Source: Metabacillus schmidteae
GTDB lineage: Bacteria; Bacillota; Bacilli; Bacillales; Bacillaceae
Assembly (NCBI RefSeq): GCF_903166545.1
Contig: NZ_CAESCH010000001.1
Location: forward strand, 1,678,001 to 1,742,000
DNA: 64,000 bases
Direction of reading: 5' to 3'
Shown here: positions 7,912 through 16,189 of the stretch, piece by piece
Layout of the letters: each line of letters begins with the position of its first letter
Position numbering within the stretch: position 1 is the stretch's first letter
The notes under the pieces: model-generated
What the model was told of the DNA's origin: nothing
Database searches by the model: none
Seen by the model: only the letters and a program-made list of their open reading frames with translations
Made by a program: the position numbers and the translations under genes

Positions 7912-9315
7912 ATGAGAAAACAGTTAGGAATAAAGTTAATTGCTGCCGGCACGATCATTGGTGCCAATGTTTCAGCCTATCCAATAGCTCACGCAAATGC
8001 AGAGGAAATAACCATTCTAGAGAACGCTGCTGAATTACAATCAGTATCAATTGAAGAATTTAACTTGGATCAAGAATTTTCACCTGATGTAAAAGAATAT
8101 ACGGCATCAGTTGAGAACGATATTAAAACAATGAATCTATTAGTAGAGAAAAAAGAGGAAGCAGCTGCAATTACAGTTAATGGAGAAGAAATTGACAGTG
8201 GAGTAAAAATAAGCTTACCACTATCAACAGGAGAGAATGAATTTGTAATTACTGTTACAAATGGAACTGAAGTATCTTCTTATTCGATTGTGGTTGTTCG
8301 AGCAAAAAATGATAATAACCAGCTTTCAAATCTATCTTTATCCAACGGGAACTTTAATTTTGATCCGGAAAAGACGGACTACCATATAGAAGTAAAAAAC
8401 GGAATTAGTAAATTAACCCTAAAGCCTAATGCAGAAGCCGATACGTCAGCAGTAACAATTAATGGAACTAACGTCAAAGGTGGTGACGGATATGAGGCAC
8501 AACTGCCTGTTGGTTCTACGACATTTACGATCATTGTAACAGCAGAGAACGGCAACAAAAAAACATATACTGTCACTGTTGTAAGGGAAGCTGAGCAAAC
8601 TTCAAGTTCAAACGACATAGAGGAAGAAAAAGAACAATCAGTTCAAGATCAGCCAACTGCTGAAACATCTTCAAAAAGCAATAACTCGGAAGCTACTCCA
8701 ACACAGGCAGAGTCAAATAATCGCGGAACAAACAGTTTTGCAAATGTTGATGTATTGGCAGTCTCAAACGATAGTAGTACAAAAAGTACCGAAAGTTTTG
8801 GATCATCTTCTACAACAAGTATGAGTGAAACAAAGACAACAGCCAATCTTGACTCATTATCTGTTTCGGGCGGTACCTGGAACAAGACGTTTTCTTCTGA
8901 TTCGTACACGTATCATATCTCTTTAGAAAACGATGTGAAAACTCTCACTTTATCTGCTGACTCAGAGGAATCAAGCGCGGAAATTTTTATTGAAGATGAG
9001 GCGATCTCTGATAATTCGACAGTAACAATTGGAGATAAAGCAAAAACAGCCGTTTCTATCGTTGTCAAAAACGATGCGGATCGCAAAACATATGTATTAA
9101 TCTTTGAAAAGGATATAGAAGAAGGTACGACTGAGGAGAAAGAAACCAGTGATAATACAGAAACTGAGACAACAACTGTTTCGTCAAAAACAGATACTGA
9201 AGATACTGAAAGCATGAAAGAATCAACAGCGAATAATCAAATGAATGTTCGTGCTGAAAGACAAACAGAAAATCCTTCTTTTTGGCAAAAACTTTTATCA
9301 TTTTTCGGTTTATAG
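7912..9315 (+). CDS. Secreted protein with three cadherin-like beta-sandwich domains
   Basis: A 467-residue secreted protein. The N-terminus (KQLGIKLIAAGTIIGANVSA, then AHANAEE) is a signal peptide. Three cadherin-like beta-sandwich repeats (PF12733 type) are visible: LSIEEF-like to SYSIVVVRA (about residues 43-125), LSNLSLSNGNF to KKTYTVTVVREA (about 133-225) and LDSLSVSGGTW to KTYVLIFEKD (about 310-400). Acidic Ser/Thr/Glu-rich linkers separate them. The C-terminus ends in an amphipathic FWQKLLSFFGL, not a sortase motif. The gene follows the exporter by about 0.5 kb in the same direction, so the protein could be a partner of that system. It is probably loosely wall-associated; its binding target is unknown. 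Confidence 0.8.
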   Translation: MRKQLGIKLIAAGTIIGANVSAYPIAHANAEEITILENAAELQSVSIEEFNLDQEFSPDVKEYTASVENDIKTMNLLVEKKEEAAAITVNGEEIDSGVKISLPLSTGENEFVITVTNGTEVSSYSIVVVRAKNDNNQLSNLSLSNGNFNFDPEKTDYHIEVKNGISKLTLKPNAEADTSAVTINGTNVKGGDGYEAQLPVGSTTFTIIVTAENGNKKTYTVTVVREAEQTSSSNDIEEEKEQSVQDQPTAETSSKSNNSEATPTQAESNNRGTNSFANVDVLAVSNDSSTKSTESFGSSSTTSMSETKTTANLDSLSVSGGTWNKTFSSDSYTYHISLENDVKTLTLSADSEESSAEIFIEDEAISDNSTVTIGDKAKTAVSIVVKNDADRKTYVLIFEKDIEEGTTEEKETSDNTETETTTVSSKTDTEDTESMKESTANNQMNVRAERQTENPSFWQKLLSFFGL

Positions 9316-9340
9316 TTCATTAGTTAGTAAACACATATTA

Positions 9341-9382
9341 GTAGAGGAACGTTTACATTAACAAATTGAGAACGTCCTCTAC
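9341..9382. terminator. Hairpin between convergent genes, possible bidirectional terminator
   Basis: GTAGAGGAACGTT pairs with AACGTCCTCTAC with one bulged base. No long T-run is visible on either strand, so terminator function is likely from position but not certain. Confidence 0.5.
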
Positions 9383-9389
9383 AAGTGTA

Positions 9390-9689
9390 TTATAAAGTCG
9401 GTAGGTTCATAGCAGTGTGTATGTTTTTTAGATTTAACTCAATTTGTTCATTTGTGTCAAATGCATGGTACCAGCCTTTTGAAACCATGTAAGCGGAGAT
9501 TTTTTCATGCATGTCAAGTGCTTCCTCTAAATGGCGAGTAAGAGTATGCTTTATTTCAGGGGTACCTGATTCAGTTAATGCCATTGCATAATTTCTAACT
9601 CCACTTTTTGCAGAAATCAATAAATCCATTGCGACAACTTGATCTGTTAATGCCTTCATACCAGTTAAACTTTCAAAGATTGAGTTCAT
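9390..9689 (-). CDS. CotF-like spore coat family protein (YraG-type)
   Basis: A 99-residue helical protein of the CotF family, with MDLLISAKSGVRNYAMALTESGTPEIK followed by HEKISAYMVSKGWYHA, the typical CotF-domain pattern. It is the last gene of a minus-strand five-gene unit that matches the B. subtilis yraD-yraE-adhB-yraF-yraG order, so a role in the spore coat or spore interior is inferred. It has an ATG start with a GGAGATGAT-type site inside the short gap after the upstream gene. No catalytic residues are expected. Confidence 0.8.
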   Translation of the reverse strand: MNSIFESLTGMKALTDQVVAMDLLISAKSGVRNYAMALTESGTPEIKHTLTRHLEEALDMHEKISAYMVSKGWYHAFDTNEQIELNLKNIHTAMNLPTL

Positions 9690-9703
9690 GATATCATCTC
9701 CAA

Positions 9704-9904
9704 TTAGTGCATTTCTTTTGCTTTTGATAAAATAGACGAGTATTCTTCTAACTGTCTCGTTGATGTATTAATATCCTGTTGCATGATCTCTTTTAACTCC
9801 GGGTCGGACACTAGAGCTCTCATTGTTTTGGACTTCGTTAAACAGGTTGTCTTAAATGCTGCCATTTCCTGAACTTCGAGCACTTCATGTAAAGCGTAAT
9901 CCAA
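9704..9904 (-). CDS. Small spore-coat-type protein (YraF-like)
   Basis: A 66-residue helical protein: ALHEVLEVQEMAAFKTTC, then LTKSKTMRALVSDPELKEIM and QQDINTSTRQLEEY. It resembles its paralogue at 11463-11708 in the same operon ([23 protein letters not shown]), so each CotF-like protein is paired with one of these short helical partners. It lies 15 bp before the CotF-like gene and 17 bp after adhB, with an AAAGGAGAA site before the ATG. Confidence 0.78.
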   Translation of the reverse strand: MDYALHEVLEVQEMAAFKTTCLTKSKTMRALVSDPELKEIMQQDINTSTRQLEEYSSILSKAKEMH

Positions 9905-9921
9905 ACTGCATTCTCCTTTCG

Positions 9922-11058
9922 TTATGGTTTTAAAACGACTTTAATACAATTATCTGTTTTGGTGTCAAATATTTCATAACCATGTTTCGCTTCACTCAAG
10001 GGGATAACATGACTGACCACATCGCCCGGATCAATTTTACCTGTTGATACTAATTCAAACATATAAGGCATGTAGTGAATAACAGGAGCCTGACCGGAAC
10101 GGATATTCACGTTACGCTGCATAATATCTCCTAATGGAAAACCGTTATATCTTCCTCCATAAATACCTGTAATTTGAATGGTGCCGCCTTTTCGAACAGC
10201 TTGAGAGGCAATGACAAGTGCACTCATTGTTCCACCTTGAAGTTTTAACCCTGATGCAAGGAATTCTAAATCATTCATTTTGCCATCCATCCCAACAGCA
10301 TCTATAACGACATCAGCTCCACCTAGCGTGATTTCTTTGAGATAGTTCCCCACATTTTCTTTGCTTTCAAAGTTAACAATCTCTACTTTGTTTGTTCGTT
10401 TTGCATGCTGCAATCGATAATCAACATAATCAACAGCTATGACACGCTTTGCTCCTTTTAACCAACAAAACTTTTGAGCGAAGAGACCAACAGGTCCACA
10501 TCCAAGGACAATAACCGTATCGCCATCTTTCACACCTGCATTGTCAACACTCCAATAGCCAGTGGTCATGGCATCTGAGATCACACTTAGCTTTTCATCA
10601 GGTTCTTCACAGGATTCTGGAATCTTAAAGTGAGTAAAATTAGCAAAAGGGACTCTCAAATATTCAGCTTGGCCCCCAGGGTAACCACCTGTATTACCTG
10701 AATAACCGAAATAGGCGCCCATTTCTCCATTATCATTCGAGTTATCACATTGACTCTCTAGTTGATTTTTACAGTAGTGGCATTCACCGCATGCAATATT
10801 AAAAGGAATAATGACACGATCTCCCTTTTTTACTTTTGTGACACCTGGTCCAGTCTCTTCAACAATACCCATCGGTTCATGTCCGATTACATAGTTTTCC
10901 TGCATATTAGGTATCATTCCATGAATTAAATGTAAATCAGAACCGCAAATGGCTGTACTTGTTACTTTAATAATCATGTCGTCCGGCTTTAGGATTTTTG
11001 GATCTTCAACTTCTTTCACTTCAACATTTTTAATGCCTTGATATGTTACAGCCTTCAT
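9922..11058 (-). CDS. adhB: Zinc-dependent alcohol dehydrogenase (AdhB-like) inside spore-coat operon
   Basis: A 378-residue medium-chain dehydrogenase. Catalytic zinc ligands are indicated by CGSDLH (Cys near residue 38) and GHEPMG; the structural zinc lobe is the four-Cys CGECHYCKNQLESQC. The Rossmann motif is VIVLGCGPVGLFAQ. The family includes formaldehyde- and threonine-dehydrogenase-like enzymes acting on small alcohols or aldehydes with NAD(P); the real substrate is unknown. Both neighbours on each side are small coat-type proteins, the same gene order as around B. subtilis adhB, so expression during sporulation is likely. An AGGTTTAAT site precedes the ATG. Confidence 0.88.
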   Translation of the reverse strand: MKAVTYQGIKNVEVKEVEDPKILKPDDMIIKVTSTAICGSDLHLIHGMIPNMQENYVIGHEPMGIVEETGPGVTKVKKGDRVIIPFNIACGECHYCKNQLESQCDNSNDNGEMGAYFGYSGNTGGYPGGQAEYLRVPFANFTHFKIPESCEEPDEKLSVISDAMTTGYWSVDNAGVKDGDTVIVLGCGPVGLFAQKFCWLKGAKRVIAVDYVDYRLQHAKRTNKVEIVNFESKENVGNYLKEITLGGADVVIDAVGMDGKMNDLEFLASGLKLQGGTMSALVIASQAVRKGGTIQITGIYGGRYNGFPLGDIMQRNVNIRSGQAPVIHYMPYMFELVSTGKIDPGDVVSHVIPLSEAKHGYEIFDTKTDNCIKVVLKP

Positions 11059-11076
11059 GTTATTAAACCTCCAATG

Positions 11077-11445
11077 TTAATGTTCATCAGGTGTACGATC
11101 GAACATGCCTTTACGATTTGTCCCATTTGGGAATAAATTCATGTTTCCAATCATTTTTGTATTGTTGGCTGATAGCTGATCCAATTGATATTGTTCTTTT
11201 AAGTCATGAGGGTGAAACCATTTTTTTTCAACCATAAGGTCAGTAATTTCTTGATGCATGGCTATGCCTTGCATAAGTTGTTTACGTAATATAGCTCTTA
11301 GATCAGGGGAAGAGGTTTCCGTTAAAGCTGCTGCAATATTTCTTACTCCTTCTTTAGCTCGAATAAGAAAATCCATCGCAAAGGTGGTATCTGCAAGTTC
11401 GGGGACATGTAAAGAATTTATTGGATCTAAGTAATCATTGTTCAC
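11077..11445 (-). CDS. CotF-like spore coat family protein (YraE-type)
   Basis: A 122-residue CotF-family helical protein: [32 protein letters not shown], then [18 protein letters not shown]. It is a clear paralogue of the 9390-9689 protein, extended by about 20 residues at the C-terminus ([18 protein letters not shown]). It lies 18 bp before adhB and 17 bp after the first gene of the unit. A GGAGGGTAAATGCTG site precedes the ATG. Its role as a spore structural protein is inferred from family and context. Confidence 0.82.
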   Translation of the reverse strand: MNNDYLDPINSLHVPELADTTFAMDFLIRAKEGVRNIAAALTETSSPDLRAILRKQLMQGIAMHQEITDLMVEKKWFHPHDLKEQYQLDQLSANNTKMIGNMNLFPNGTNRKGMFDRTPDEH

Positions 11446-11462
11446 AGCATTTACCCTCCTTT

Positions 11463-11708
11463 TTAGTTTATGATTGGTGTTGGACGATTTTGTGGAACAG
11501 GAGCCTCAAATGGTGCACGTTGATAAACAGCCTGTAATTCAGTAAGTGCCTGAATGGATTGTTCTACATCTTTTTGCATGAGCTTTTTAAGATCATCATC
11601 AAAAACAAGACCTTGCATTAGCTTTGATTTTGCTACGCAAAGTGTCTTAAAGTTAATTATTTCATGTAAATCTAATGACTCGTGTGGAGCTAAAGAATTA
11701 CCATTCAT
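11463..11708 (-). CDS. Small spore-coat-type protein (YraD-like), first gene of the operon
   Basis: An 81-residue helical protein: [24 protein letters not shown] and [21 protein letters not shown], ending in a Pro-rich tail ([16 protein letters not shown]). It is related to the 66-residue protein at 9704-9904. It is the promoter-proximal gene, with GGAGGTTTACTTATA before the ATG. A forespore-type promoter candidate lies about 35-70 bp upstream. Confidence 0.78.
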   Translation of the reverse strand: MNGNSLAPHESLDLHEIINFKTLCVAKSKLMQGLVFDDDLKKLMQKDVEQSIQALTELQAVYQRAPFEAPVPQNRPTPIIN

Positions 11709-11742
11709 TATAAGTAAACCTCCAATATGAAATATCTGTTGG

Positions 11743-11775
11743 TATTTTTCCCGACTATTGGTGTTTCAGACTGAG
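11743..11775 (-). promoter_or_regulatory. Candidate forespore sigma (SigF/SigG-like) promoter of the coat operon
   Basis: Read on the minus strand, GGGAAAAATA fits the published SigF -10 pattern (GGnnAnAnTA). The -35 region about 15 bp upstream (GTCTG) fits GYWTA only partly. The position and the spore-protein content of the operon support it; a transcription start has not been shown. Confidence 0.4.
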
Positions 11776-11908
11776 AATTTTTGTAAGTAGAGTTATCTTA
11801 TTAGAGTAATTGAGGGGAGAAAATGTATAGTGACACACCGACTAAAACATTTACATTATTTATAAAAAGTATAGAGAAATTCTCCAACAAACTATATACT
11901 ATACATAA

Positions 11909-11939
11909 GTGAACAAAAAAGATAATTTGTAAACAAAAA
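11909..11939 (+). promoter_or_regulatory. Two direct repeats GTRAACAAAAA, 20 bp apart, upstream of kdgK
   Basis: GTGAACAAAAA (11909-11919) and GTAAACAAAAA (11929-11939) are spaced by exactly 20 bp, two helical turns, just before the kdgK ribosome-binding site. The same TAAACA core with 20-bp spacing recurs before the GH105 gene at 14873-14899. A DeoR-family operator is inferred, since the cluster has its own DeoR gene. Confidence 0.5.
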
Positions 11940-11964
11940 TAAACTCGGTTGGTGGGGGATTTAT

Positions 11965-12915
11965 ATGGATGTTGTAACAATTGGGGAATCAATGGTTGTT
12001 TTTACTCCAATGAGTGACGGTTTCATGAGAAACGCTTCTCAATTTTCAAAAAAAATTGGGGGAGCAGAGTCAAATGTTGCAGTTGGTCTTGCAAGATTAG
12101 GACATCAAGTAGGATGGATCAGCAAACTTGGTGATGATGAATTCGGAAAAGCTATCCTCGCCTGTTTAAAAGGGGAAAATGTTGATGTAAGTCAGGTAAC
12201 TTTTGATTCTGATGCACCAACAGGGATATATTTTAAGGAGCCGAGAAGACAGAATAGTACAAGAGTTTACTATTATCGGAAGGGCTCTGCAGCGAGTAAG
12301 CTTTCGCCAACTAATCTTAATCAAGAATATCTTGGCAAAGCTAAATATCTCCATATCACCGGTATTACTCCGGCATTAAGTGAAAGCTGTAAGGAAACTG
12401 TTTTTGAAGCAATAAGGTTAGCCAAAGAAAATGGAAGTACAATTGTTTTCGATCCAAATCTTCGTACAAAGCTTTGGGACGAGGAAACAGCAAGAGACAC
12501 ATTGCTAAAGATGGCAAGGGAAGCCGATATTGTGTTGCCTGGTGTGGATGAGGGAGAATTTTTATTTGGAGAAAGTGATCCTAAAAGACTCGGAAATTTA
12601 TTTTTGGAACAAGGTGCAAAAGTTGTTGTCCTGAAAATGGGAGCTGAGGGTGCGTATTATTTCACAGGAAAAGATAGCGCTTTAATTCCGGGGTTTCCTG
12701 TTAAACAGGTCGTGGATCCTGTTGGAGCAGGAGATGGTTTTGCGGCAGGTTTTCTATCAGGATTACTTGATGGGTTAGAAGTGGGCAAAGCAGTTGAACG
12801 TGCAAATGCTGTTGGTGCTTTAGTAACAATGGTTAATGGAGATGTTGATGGTTTACCTGAAAGAGATGAAGTAGAGCAATTACTAAATAAAAACAGTGAA
12901 GATGTTGTTCGATAA
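11965..12915 (+). CDS. kdgK: 2-dehydro-3-deoxygluconate (KDG) kinase, PfkB family
   Basis: A 316-residue ribokinase-fold sugar kinase that phosphorylates KDG to KDPG in the uronate pathway. The N-terminus VVTIGESMVVFTPMSDGFMR and GGAESNVAVGLARLG are substrate-side motifs of KDG kinases; the C-terminal VDPVGAGDGFAAGFLSGLLDG holds the catalytic Asp and anion hole. The ATG follows a GGTGGGGGA site. KdgA follows 12 bp downstream, so the pair completes the last two steps from KDG to pyruvate and glyceraldehyde-3-phosphate. Confidence 0.92.
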   Translation: MDVVTIGESMVVFTPMSDGFMRNASQFSKKIGGAESNVAVGLARLGHQVGWISKLGDDEFGKAILACLKGENVDVSQVTFDSDAPTGIYFKEPRRQNSTRVYYYRKGSAASKLSPTNLNQEYLGKAKYLHITGITPALSESCKETVFEAIRLAKENGSTIVFDPNLRTKLWDEETARDTLLKMAREADIVLPGVDEGEFLFGESDPKRLGNLFLEQGAKVVVLKMGAEGAYYFTGKDSALIPGFPVKQVVDPVGAGDGFAAGFLSGLLDGLEVGKAVERANAVGALVTMVNGDVDGLPERDEVEQLLNKNSEDVVR

Positions 12916-12927
12916 GGAGAGAATAAA

Positions 12928-13566
12928 ATGAGTCATATTGATATTATAAAGGAAACTGGAGTAGCAGCCGTTATTCGAGGGGCAACAACTGACAATATTA
13001 TTGCTATTGCTGAAGCGTTAAAAGCGGGTGGAGTAAAGGTATTAGAAATAACTGTTGAAACACCAGGTGCATGTGCAGCAATTGAAAAAGCATCTTTAGA
13101 ACTTGATGATGTTCTTGTAGGGGCTGGCACTGTTCTCGATGCTGAAACAGCACGAATTGCCATTATGTCTGGAGCGAAATTTATTTTTTCTCCTACGACA
13201 AATAGTAAAACAATTGAAATGGCCAAAAGATATGGAGTTGTGAGCATTCCTGGTGCGTTAACACCAACTGAAATCCTTACTGCTTATGAAAACGGAGCAG
13301 ATTTAATTAAAGTATTTCCGGCAAATGTATTTGGACCAAGTTATATTAAAGATATTCATGGGCCTCTGCCTCAAGTTCCCCTTATAACAACTGGTGGAAT
13401 CTCTGTAGATAATGTAGGTGAATATATTAAAGCAGGTGCAGCTGGAGTTGGAGTTGGCAGTTCGTTAGTAAATACGAAAAAGGAACTAACATCAGCTTAC
13501 TTAAGCGAAATCACAACAACTGCAGCCAAGTTTATTAAAGCGGTGAAAGAAGCAAGAGGAGAATAA
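12928..13566 (+). CDS. kdgA: KDPG aldolase (2-dehydro-3-deoxyphosphogluconate aldolase)
   Basis: A 212-residue class I aldolase, the usual size. EITVETPGA has the conserved catalytic Glu, GAGTVLDAE and FSPTTNSKTIEMAKRYG are substrate-site stretches, and the Schiff-base Lys lies in ADLIKVFPANVFGP. It cleaves KDPG to pyruvate and glyceraldehyde-3-phosphate. It is co-transcribed with kdgK (GGAGAG site, 12-bp gap), and a good terminator follows. Confidence 0.93.
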   Translation: MSHIDIIKETGVAAVIRGATTDNIIAIAEALKAGGVKVLEITVETPGACAAIEKASLELDDVLVGAGTVLDAETARIAIMSGAKFIFSPTTNSKTIEMAKRYGVVSIPGALTPTEILTAYENGADLIKVFPANVFGPSYIKDIHGPLPQVPLITTGGISVDNVGEYIKAGAAGVGVGSSLVNTKKELTSAYLSEITTTAAKFIKAVKEARGE

Positions 13567-13576
13567 CTCATAATTG

Positions 13577-13606
13577 GCAACCATTCGTTTATGAAGGTTG
13601 CTTTTT
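13577..13606 (+). terminator. Terminator of kdgK-kdgA
   Basis: GCAACC (13577-13582) pairs with GGTTGC (13596-13601), followed by TTTTT. It separates kdgKA from the regulator gene. Confidence 0.75.
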
Positions 13607-13637
13607 GTGAACCTCTAAATAGGATATACCATTATTC

Positions 13638-13671
13638 ATACAAAAAATGATATATTGTTTGTTTTTGTATG
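13638..13671 (+). promoter_or_regulatory. Perfect 10-bp inverted repeat at the deoR promoter, probable autoregulatory operator
   Basis: CATACAAAAA (13638-13647) and TTTTTGTATG (13662-13671) are perfect inverted repeats 14 bp apart. A TATAAT at 13681-13686 lies just downstream, and the right arm overlaps its -35 area, so a bound protein would block the promoter of the DeoR-family gene. Confidence 0.55.
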
Positions 13672-13720
13672 AACTTATCCTATAATGTTATAGAAAATGT
13701 TTAAATTACGGGGGAACAAT

Positions 13721-14485
13721 ATGCTTGCTTTAGAACGGCATGAAAGAATTTTAGATCAATTAGATAAAAATAAAATTGTGAAAGTGTCAGAGCTTAGTAA
13801 CCTTTTAGGTGTTACAGAAAAAACAATTCGTGGAGATCTTGAGCTCTTAGAAAATAAAGGATTGTTGAATCGCATACATGGTGGTGCAGTTATAGCTGAG
13901 GACGCCGGGAAAATGCTTCCGATAGCTGAGCGTCAGTCAGGTCATAGTGAGGTAAAGCTTGCTATTGCAAGAGAGGCATTTAAATTAATTCAACCAAATG
14001 AAACAATTTTAATGGACGGTGGAAGTACTACACTTGCTATTGCTGAGTTATTAGGTGATTTTCCTATAACCGTTATTACAAACGACTTAAAGATTGCGAA
14101 TGTACTGCTAACTAAAACCAATGTTCAATTAATGGTTTTAGGAGGAATGAGGATCGACAAATCTTCCTCTTTAATGGGGGCGCAGGCAACAGAAATGCTT
14201 AGTCGTATGAGAGTAAACAGATTATTCTTCGGAACAACAGGCGTGTCAGTCGATCATGGTTTAACGGTATTTAATAGTATTCACGCTGACTGGAAAAAGC
14301 AAATTATTAGGTGTGCCGATCAAATTACATTGTTAGCAGATTCAACAAAATTTGAAAAGGTGGCCCTCATTCAATTTGCTGCACTGGAAGAAGTGAATGA
14401 AATTGTAACAGACTCTAATCTTGATCACCTTGTTCTAGAAAAATTCCAAGAAAAAAATATTCGACTTCATCTTGCGAAAATATAA
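13721..14485 (+). CDS. DeoR-family transcriptional repressor of the KDG/GH105 cluster
   Basis: A DeoR-type regulator of 254 residues. The N-terminal HTH is LERHERILDQLDKNKIVKVSELSNLLGVTEKT split into helix-turn-helix by VSELSNLLGV, followed by the typical GGAV loop (RIHGGAVIAED). The C-terminal sugar-phosphate-binding domain starts at MDGGSTTLAIAELL and includes TNDLKIANVL and LLADSTKFEKVA. It probably senses a phosphorylated intermediate such as KDPG. The start is the ATG after GGGGGAAC; the frame extends eight codons further without a good site. It has its own promoter, operator and terminator and lies between the kdg genes and the GH105/TRAP genes it probably controls. Confidence 0.87.
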   Translation: MLALERHERILDQLDKNKIVKVSELSNLLGVTEKTIRGDLELLENKGLLNRIHGGAVIAEDAGKMLPIAERQSGHSEVKLAIAREAFKLIQPNETILMDGGSTTLAIAELLGDFPITVITNDLKIANVLLTKTNVQLMVLGGMRIDKSSSLMGAQATEMLSRMRVNRLFFGTTGVSVDHGLTVFNSIHADWKKQIIRCADQITLLADSTKFEKVALIQFAALEEVNEIVTDSNLDHLVLEKFQEKNIRLHLAKI

Positions 14486-14525
14486 CGAGTTTTCATTTTT
14501 GTTAAAGGGAGCTGGAGATAAGGAG

Positions 14526-14567
14526 AAAAAAGATGATAACGATTTTATCGTTGTCATCTTTTTTGTT
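14526..14567 (+). terminator. Strong terminator after the deoR gene
   Basis: AAAAAAGATGATAACGA pairs with TCGTTGTCATCTTTTTT (one G-T pair) and ends in a T-rich run. Convincing rho-independent terminator. Confidence 0.85.
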
Positions 14568-14588
14568 TGTGCTATAATAAAACCATAT

Positions 14589-14624
14589 CAAACAAAAACA
14601 AACATAAACAAATAATAACAAACA
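14589..14624 (+). promoter_or_regulatory. Array of AAACA direct repeats, probable DeoR operator
   Basis: CAAACA occurs at 14589, 14599 and 14619, and TAAACA at 14605. The 10/20-bp phasing and the location 370 bp before the GH105 gene suggest a repressor-binding array or part of a DNA loop with the 14873 sites. The stretch 14625-14870 holds nothing else I can identify. Confidence 0.45.
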
Positions 14625-14872
14625 GATGAATGCATTAGTTTTCTTCAAGTATTTCGATTAGACGAGAGGAAAAGATAATTTAGAACTGTATAAAATATTT
14701 GGAAAATAGTATTTATAGACACTGAATAAGAAATACTAAAGAGCTGGAATGCTACTAATAAAACCTTATATAAAGAGGGAAAACTGATTTCTATTCTCTT
14801 AATTATTTAGAAAATTACCTAAAATTCCATTGACCAGAGAAAATATTTTCTTTATAATCAAAAGGGAAATAA

Positions 14873-14900
14873 GTAAACAAAAACAGAAATAAATAAACAG
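14873..14900 (+). promoter_or_regulatory. TAAACA direct repeats 20 bp apart upstream of GH105 gene
   Basis: GTAAACAAAAA at 14873-14883 and a second TAAACA at 14894-14899 keep the same 20-bp phase as the pair upstream of kdgK. Inferred DeoR operator. Confidence 0.45.
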
Positions 14901-14942
14901 TCCCAAAAGGGAAAGAAAACACATTGCGGAAAAAAGTAAAAA

Positions 14943-14956
14943 TGAAAACGTTTAAT
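14943..14956 (+). promoter_or_regulatory. CcpA catabolite-responsive element (cre)
   Basis: TGAAAACGTTTAAT matches the cre pattern TGWAARCGYTWNCW at 13 of 14 positions and lies 40 bp before the GH105 start. It predicts repression of the GH105-TRAP unit in rich sugar. Confidence 0.6.
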
Positions 14957-14995
14957 TAGGGAATATGTTGAACTTAAAATGGGAGGGAACAAATA

Positions 14996-16099
14996 ATGGT
15001 ACAAAAACAAGTATCTCTTGAAAAAATTGACGTCTTAAATTATATAGATGTATTAATGGATAATCTTTCACAAATTAAAGATGATACGGGTGAATTCTTA
15101 TTAAACTTTGATGGTTTAGTTGTTGATGATAAAAGCTGGAATGTTTGGAATTGGCCACAAGGTGTTGGGCTTTATGGAATATTTAAATATTGGAAACTAA
15201 CAAATGATCAGAAGGCTTTAAAAATTATAACAGATTGGTTTAATGCTAGATTTAAAGAGGGTGTACCGCCTAAAAATGTTAACACAATGGCTCCACTCCT
15301 TACCTTAGCATTTTTGTATGAAGAAACGAAGGATCAGACATTTGTGCCATACTTAGAAAGCTGGGCTGAATGGGTTATGTATGATATGCCCCGTACAAAG
15401 GAAAATGGTCTTCAGCATATGACATATGGACCTGAAAATAAAAATCAGCTGTGGGATGATACATTAATGATGACGGTATTACCTCTAGCGAAAATTGGAA
15501 GGCTTTTCAATAAACAAGAATATATCGAAGAAGCTAAAAAACAATTCTTAATTCACATCAAATACTTAAGTGATCGAAAAACAGGTCTGTGGTTTCATGG
15601 CTGGACATTTGAAGAAAATCACAATTATGCAGAAGCTTTATGGGGACGAGGAAATTGTTGGATTACAATTGCAATTCCAGAAATTATTGAAATACTGGAT
15701 TTACAACAGGGAGATTTCTTAAGAGAATTTTTAATAGATACGTTACAAAGACAGGTTGAGGCATTAGCTGAATATCAAAATGAAAGCGGATTATGGCATA
15801 CCTTAATTAATGATAAAACTTCTTACTTGGAAGCATCTGCAACAGCAGGATTTGCCTATGGTATCTTAAAATCTATCCATAAACGTTATATTAGCCAAGA
15901 GTACAAGGATGTAGCTTACAAAGCGATCAAAGGCATTGTAGAAGAAATTAATGAAGATGGTGCCTTACAAAAAGTGTCTGTAGGAACAGGTATGGGAGAT
16001 TCATTAGAGTTTTATAAAGAAATTAAAATCACGACAATGCCATACGGACAGTCTTTAGCTGTACTTTGCTTGGCTGAATTCTTATATGAGTATATCTAA
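14996..16099 (+). CDS. GH105 unsaturated rhamnogalacturonyl hydrolase
   Basis: A 367-residue (alpha/alpha)6-barrel hydrolase of the GH88/GH105 type, like B. subtilis YteR and YesR, which remove unsaturated galacturonyl residues from rhamnogalacturonan disaccharides. Family marks: WNVWNWPQGVGLYGIFKYW at the N-terminus, QLWDDTLMMTVLPLAKIGR with the catalytic Asp, FHGWTFEENHNYAEALWGRGNCW, and GLWHTLINDKTSYLEASATAGFAYG. There is no signal peptide, so it is cytoplasmic and acts on imported oligosaccharides. Its product, an unsaturated uronate, feeds the KDG/KDPG steps encoded upstream. The ATG follows GGGAGGG. The following TRAP genes are probably its transporter. Confidence 0.9.
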   Translation: MVQKQVSLEKIDVLNYIDVLMDNLSQIKDDTGEFLLNFDGLVVDDKSWNVWNWPQGVGLYGIFKYWKLTNDQKALKIITDWFNARFKEGVPPKNVNTMAPLLTLAFLYEETKDQTFVPYLESWAEWVMYDMPRTKENGLQHMTYGPENKNQLWDDTLMMTVLPLAKIGRLFNKQEYIEEAKKQFLIHIKYLSDRKTGLWFHGWTFEENHNYAEALWGRGNCWITIAIPEIIEILDLQQGDFLREFLIDTLQRQVEALAEYQNESGLWHTLINDKTSYLEASATAGFAYGILKSIHKRYISQEYKDVAYKAIKGIVEEINEDGALQKVSVGTGMGDSLEFYKEIKITTMPYGQSLAVLCLAEFLYEYI

Positions 16100-16123
16100 A
16101 CTAAAAAGAGTGTAAATCCTTAA

Positions 16124-16166
16124 TTTTTAATAGACTTGGTTCATCAGATTCCAAGTCTATTAAAAA
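16124..16166 (+). repeat. Perfect 16-bp inverted repeat between GH105 and TRAP genes
   Basis: TTTTTAATAGACTTGG (16124-16139) and CCAAGTCTATTAAAAA (16151-16166) form a perfect hairpin with an 11-nt loop. The right arm ends in A, not T, so on the plus strand it resembles a processing or stabilising stem-loop more than a terminator; partial termination is possible. Confidence 0.7.
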
Positions 16167-16189
16167 CATAGGCACAAGGGGGACAAAAA

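Noticed and set aside
8649..9301. Antisense ORFs rich in Val/Ser over the beta-sandwich protein gene
   Set aside because: They are shadow frames from Glu/Thr/Ser-rich codons of the real gene.
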